Positions 60,941 to 64,000 of a DNA stretch of 64,000 bases are shown piece after piece. The DNA comes from Cupriavidus consociatus (GTDB lineage: Bacteria; Pseudomonadota; Gammaproteobacteria; Burkholderiales; Burkholderiaceae), in assembly GCF_017814975.1 (NCBI RefSeq), contig NZ_JAGIQA010000013.1, forward strand, positions 1 to 64,000, in the 5' to 3' direction. The position numbers were made by a program, and so were the translations under genes. Each line of letters begins with the position of its first letter. Position 1 is the stretch's first letter. The notes beneath the pieces are model-generated. The model did not search any database and was not told the origin of the DNA. It saw only the letters and a program-made list of their open reading frames with translations.

Positions 60941-61966
60941 ATGAAGATTGCCGTACTCGACGATTACCAGGACGCCGTGCGCAAGCTGCCGTGCTTCAGC
61001 CTGCTGGAGGGACACGACGTCAAGGTGTTCAACAACACCGTCAAGGGCGTGGGCCAGCTGGCGGCGCGCCTGTCGGACGTGGAAGCCGTGGTGCTGATCC
61101 GCGAACGCACCCGCATTACCCGGCAACTGCTGGAAAAACTACCCAAACTGAAGCTGATCAGCCAGACCGGCAAGGTCGGCGCCGGTCCGGGCAGCCATAT
61201 CGACCTGGATGCCGCCACGGACCGTGGCGTGGCGGTGCTGGAAGGCGTCGGCTCGCCGGTGGCGCCGGCCGAGCTGACATGGGCGCTGATCATGGCCGCG
61301 CAGCGGCGCATTCCGCAGTACGTGGCCAGCCTCAAGCACGGCGCGTGGCAGCAATCGGGGCTGAAATCGACCACCATGCCGCCCAACTTCGGGCTGGGCC
61401 AGGTGCTGCGCGGCCAGACGCTGGGCATCTGGGGCTACGGCAAGATCGGCCGCCTGCTGGCCGGCTTTGGCAAGGCCTTCGGCATGCGGGTGATGGTGTG
61501 GGGCCGCGAGGCCTCGCTGGAGGCGGCACGCGCCGACGGGCTGGACGTGGCCTCCTCCAAGGACCAGTTCTTTGCCGACAGCGACGTTTTGTCGCTGCAC
61601 CTGCGGCTGAACGACGACACCCGCGGCATCGTCAAGCTGACCGACCTGACGCGGATGAAGCCCACCGCGCTGTTCGTCAATACCAGCCGCGCCGAGCTGC
61701 TGGAAGAGAATGCCCTGGTCACCGCGCTCAACCGCGGCCGCCCGGGCATGGCGGCGGTCGACGTGTTCGAATCCGAGCCGATCCTGCAGGGGCACGCGCT
61801 GCTGCGGATGGAAAACTGCATCTGCACGCCGCACCTGGGCTATGTCGAGCGCGACAGCTATGAGCTGTACTTCCGCACGGCGTTCCAGAACATCCTGGAT
61901 GTGCTGGGCGGCAATCACGACTGCATCGTTAATCCCAAGGCGTTGACGCCGGCGCTGTCGCGCTGA
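60941..61966 (+). CDS. D-isomer-specific 2-hydroxyacid dehydrogenase family protein
   Basis: A 341-residue protein of the D-2-hydroxyacid dehydrogenase family. It starts MKIAVLDDYQDAVRKLPCF. The NAD-binding glycine motif is LGIWGYGKIGRLLAGFGKAF. The catalytic region has FVNTSRAELLEENAL (Arg supplied by the NTSR), a Glu in VFESEPIL and the His in CTPHLGYVERD. All catalytic residues appear present; the glyoxylate/hydroxypyruvate reductase or phosphoglycerate dehydrogenase subtype cannot be fixed from sequence. ATG 60941 is chosen because the family N-terminus starts there. Confidence 0.92.
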   Translation: MKIAVLDDYQDAVRKLPCFSLLEGHDVKVFNNTVKGVGQLAARLSDVEAVVLIRERTRITRQLLEKLPKLKLISQTGKVGAGPGSHIDLDAATDRGVAVLEGVGSPVAPAELTWALIMAAQRRIPQYVASLKHGAWQQSGLKSTTMPPNFGLGQVLRGQTLGIWGYGKIGRLLAGFGKAFGMRVMVWGREASLEAARADGLDVASSKDQFFADSDVLSLHLRLNDDTRGIVKLTDLTRMKPTALFVNTSRAELLEENALVTALNRGRPGMAAVDVFESEPILQGHALLRMENCICTPHLGYVERDSYELYFRTAFQNILDVLGGNHDCIVNPKALTPALSR

Positions 61967-62175
61967 GGCGCACGGTCGGCTCTCCTCTCCCGCCCGACGG
62001 AAAGGGGAGCCTGGGTCCCATGACGCGGGCTGCGGCCACGGCTGCTTGCCTTGTCAACGCGAATCTCCCAATCCCGCTACACTCAGGGACTTCCCTAACC
62101 GCCGGCCGCAATGGCCCTGGCGGCAGCCCCGACAATAACAGGCGCCCGCGCGCACCCCCACTTCCCAAGGCCGGC

Positions 62176-63360
62176 ATGGATCCCAGGCTCGTGACGCTCT
62201 GCGTCGGCAATTTCGTCATCGGCACCGGCGCGATGATCGTGACTGGCATGTTGAACGACATTGCCGGGGACTTCGGGCTGGGCGCGGCCAGTGCCGGGCA
62301 GCTGATTTCGGTGTTCGCGCTGGCCACCTGCGTCGGCGCGCCGCTGTTCGCCACGCTGGGCTCGCGCATCGACCGCCGGCTGCTGCTGGCGGGGTCGCTG
62401 CTGGTCTATGCGGTGATGCACCTGGCGGCCGCCTTTGCGCCCAGCTTCGCGGCGCTGATGGTCATCCGCTTCCTGACGGCGATCGGCGCCGCCATCTACA
62501 CGCCGCAGACCGCGGCGACGCTGCCGCTGCTGGTCAATGCGCAGACGCGCGGCCGTGCCATCAGCTTCGTCTTCCTGGGCTGGAGCGTCGCCAGCGTGGT
62601 GGGCGTGCCGCTGGGCACGTGGATCTCGACCACGCTGGGCTGGCGCGTCAGCATGGGCCTGGTGGGCGGGCTGGCGCTGCTGGTGTCGGCCGCGGTGTGG
62701 CGGGCGCTGCCACGCGGGCTGTACGTGGCGCCGGTGGGGCGCGAGGCCTGGGCTGCGGTGCTGCGCCACAAGCCGGTCATGCTGGTGGTGCTGACCACCA
62801 TGGTGTCGTCGGCCGGCATGTTCACCATGTTTACCTATGTCGCGCCGCTGATGCGCGATGTTTACGGCATCAGCGGCGGCGCGCTCAGCCTGATGTTCCT
62901 GGCCTATGGCGCCTGCGGCGTGTTCGGCAATGCACTGGCCGCGTCGCGCATGGACAAGGTCACCCCGAGCCGGATCGTGCAGGTGGCCCTGCTGACCTCC
63001 GTGACCGCCATGGTGCTGTGGCCGCTGGCGGGCCTGGGCAGCGTGGCGCTGGTGCTGCTGTTCATGATGTGGGGGCTGGGCGGGTTTGCCACCAACAGTG
63101 CGCAGCAGGCCCGGCTGGTGCTGCTGGCCCCGGAGCGGGCCTCGGCCTCGATCTCGCTGAATTCTTCGTCGATCTACCTCGGGCAGGCGGCAGGTGCGAT
63201 GGCAGGCGCTGGTATCTATACCCTGGCCGGAGCCGATTCGCTGCACTGGGGCGCCGCGGCGCTGATGCTGGCGGCGCTGGCGGTGTCCCAGCGCGCCCGC
63301 TCGCTGGGCTGCCAGTGGCAGCGCCCGCCGGCCCCGCAGCAGGCGCCCAACGCCAGCTGA
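62176..63360 (+). CDS. MFS transporter, DHA1-like
   Basis: A 394-residue major facilitator with about 12 transmembrane segments. It begins MDPRLVTLCVGNFVIGTGAM and has the loop motif SRIDRRLLLAGSLLVYAVMH and the motif-C-type GWSVASVVGVPLGTWIST of drug-proton antiporters. The substrate is not predictable. ATG 62176 gives the family N-terminus; an upstream in-frame start is basic and non-hydrophobic. It stands alone on the plus strand, with the MOSC gene 174 bp downstream. Confidence 0.92.
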   Translation: MDPRLVTLCVGNFVIGTGAMIVTGMLNDIAGDFGLGAASAGQLISVFALATCVGAPLFATLGSRIDRRLLLAGSLLVYAVMHLAAAFAPSFAALMVIRFLTAIGAAIYTPQTAATLPLLVNAQTRGRAISFVFLGWSVASVVGVPLGTWISTTLGWRVSMGLVGGLALLVSAAVWRALPRGLYVAPVGREAWAAVLRHKPVMLVVLTTMVSSAGMFTMFTYVAPLMRDVYGISGGALSLMFLAYGACGVFGNALAASRMDKVTPSRIVQVALLTSVTAMVLWPLAGLGSVALVLLFMMWGLGGFATNSAQQARLVLLAPERASASISLNSSSIYLGQAAGAMAGAGIYTLAGADSLHWGAAALMLAALAVSQRARSLGCQWQRPPAPQQAPNAS

Positions 63361-63365
63361 AGCCG

Positions 63366-63396
63366 CGTCCCCGGGGCATCATACCCGCCGGGGACG
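63366..63396 (+). terminator. Hairpin downstream of the MFS gene
   Basis: Stem CGTCCCCGG (63366-63374) and CCGGGGACG (63388-63396) with a 13-nt loop, 5 bp after the stop. There is no T-run, so it is only a possible terminator. Confidence 0.45.
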
Positions 63397-63446
63397 TACC
63401 TGCCTCGCCGTGCTCACGGCGTCTTGTGAGGCACCGCACCAAGCAC

Positions 63447-63514
63447 TTGTCCACAGCCTTATCCGCCCCCTTATCCTCAGGGATATCCGCAGCTTATCCA
63501 CATTCCTTTCCACA
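63447..63514 (+). repeat. 12-bp-periodic array of six DnaA-box-like 9-mers
   Basis: TTGTCCACA (63447), TTATCCGCC (63459), TTATCCTCA (63471), ATATCCGCA (63483), TTATCCACA (63494, perfect box) and CTTTCCACA (63506), all in one orientation, spaced 12, 12, 12, 11 and 12 bp. It lies in the intergenic region ending 20 bp before the MOSC start codon. The same period and same box type occur at 26448-26504. Confidence 0.85.
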
Positions 63515-63534
63515 ACCACCAAGCGGGGGCGCAT

Positions 63535-64000
63535 GTGAGCGATTCCAGACGCTGGCAAGGCGATGCACGCGTGCTGGCCGTGAGCCTTGGCAAGGCGATC
63601 CCGCTGGTCGTGGCCGGCGCCGGCACCGAGGCGGTGGTGTTGTCCGGCATCCGCAAGCATCCCGTCAGCACCCTGCTGCACCCGCTATCGGTGCAGGTGC
63701 GCCCGCAGGGACTGGCCGGCGACGAGCAGGCCGACCTGACCGTCCATGGCGGCCGGGACAAGGCGGTCTACGCCTATCCGTCCGAGCATTACCCCTGGTG
63801 GAATGCGCGCCGGCGCGCCTGCGGGCAGCCCGAATCGGCGCAGCCGCTGCCGTTCGGCGCGCTGGGCGAGAACCTGAGCATGGAAGGCCTGCTGGAGTCC
63901 GACCTGTGGATCGGCGACCTGGTGCGCGCCGGGACGGCGCTGCTGCGGGTGGAAGCGCCGCGACGGCCCTGCTACAAGTTCAATGCCGCGCTCGGCTACC
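63535..64000 (+). CDS. MOSC-domain protein (YiiM-like), truncated by window edge
   Basis: The first 155 codons, starting at GTG 63535 (an ATG two bases earlier is followed at once by a stop). The sequence contains DLTVHGGRDKAVYAYPSEHY, then W residues, and GENLSMEGLLESDLWIGDLV, followed by PRRPCYKFNAALG, where the conserved Cys of MOSC proteins lies. MOSC domains bind molybdenum cofactor; YiiM proteins detoxify N-hydroxylated bases. The rest is beyond the window. Its leader is overlapped by the DnaA-box-like array. Confidence 0.88.
   Translation, partial: MSDSRRWQGDARVLAVSLGKAIPLVVAGAGTEAVVLSGIRKHPVSTLLHPLSVQVRPQGLAGDEQADLTVHGGRDKAVYAYPSEHYPWWNARRRACGQPESAQPLPFGALGENLSMEGLLESDLWIGDLVRAGTALLRVEAPRRPCYKFNAALGY

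Noticed and set aside
1..64000. CRISPR array, insertion sequence, prophage or rRNA operon
   Set aside because: No evenly spaced identical direct repeats with unique spacers, no transposase or integrase, and no rRNA sequence were seen.

Overview
The window is GC-rich, densely packed DNA that reads as a chromosome segment of a betaproteobacterium of the Burkholderiaceae, most likely Cupriavidus or a close relative. The protein sequences and gene orders point there: rsmB-DUF4390-ntrY-ntrX, phhA-phhB beside an AsnC-type regulator, fmt-def beside lysM-dprA-topB, and GTP-type pckG. This placement is from memory of family sequences, not from a search. There are no rRNA genes, CRISPR arrays, insertion sequences or clear prophage genes. 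One tRNA (Phe, GAA anticodon) is present.

Layout. 0-2.3 kb: truncated mmsA, a LysR regulator and an alpha/beta hydrolase. 2.4-5.7 kb: copper efflux module (cueR, copA, copZ) with two MerR-type operators. 5.7-10.5 kb: ompW, a secreted alkylsulfatase with a divergent TetR regulator and a palindromic operator, and an ornithine-cyclodeaminase-family enzyme. 10.5-19.6 kb: translationally coupled alpha-2-macroglobulin / YhhN / PBP1C operon. 19.7-24.3 kb: phenylalanine hydroxylation genes and an OmpR-type two-component system. 24.3-27.4 kb: SET-domain methyltransferase, a 1-kb non-coding region packed with GTWTAC hexamers and DnaA-box-like sites, hupB, and a DUF2272 lipoprotein whose leader is encoded by a 12-bp tandem array. 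27.5-36.4 kb: dinB, rarD, an orphan TRAP-type binding protein, a LamB-like porin, an aquaporin, a diguanylate cyclase and a coiled-coil protein. 36.7-45.3 kb: tRNA-Phe, ntrX, ntrY, DUF4390, rsmB, htpX, fmt, def. 45.5-51.2 kb: lysM, dprA, a thioredoxin-fold gene and topB. 51.2-53.4 kb: LysR, a small repeat protein and a glycine-zipper protein. 53.6-58.4 kb: ybdD-cstA facing a Cache histidine kinase / NarL-type regulator pair across a palindromic operator. 58.5-64 kb: pckG, a 2-hydroxyacid dehydrogenase, an MFS transporter and a truncated MOSC gene preceded by a 12-bp-periodic DnaA-box-like array.

The most unusual material is non-coding. (i) Thirteen GTWTAC/GTAAAC hexamers lie within about 615 bp at 24,927-25,541, with a perfect DnaA box inside the cluster and hupB downstream. 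(ii) Two arrays of DnaA-box-like 9-mers have a 12-bp period, at 26,448-26,504 (inside a coding region) and 63,447-63,514 (intergenic). Together they suggest an origin-proximal DnaA-binding or replication-control landscape, which is inference. Other points of interest are a SET methyltransferase near HU and near a topoisomerase III with an H1-like tail, an NtrX without its AAA+ domain, and a secreted protein built almost entirely of 12-residue KFDxFxDG repeats.
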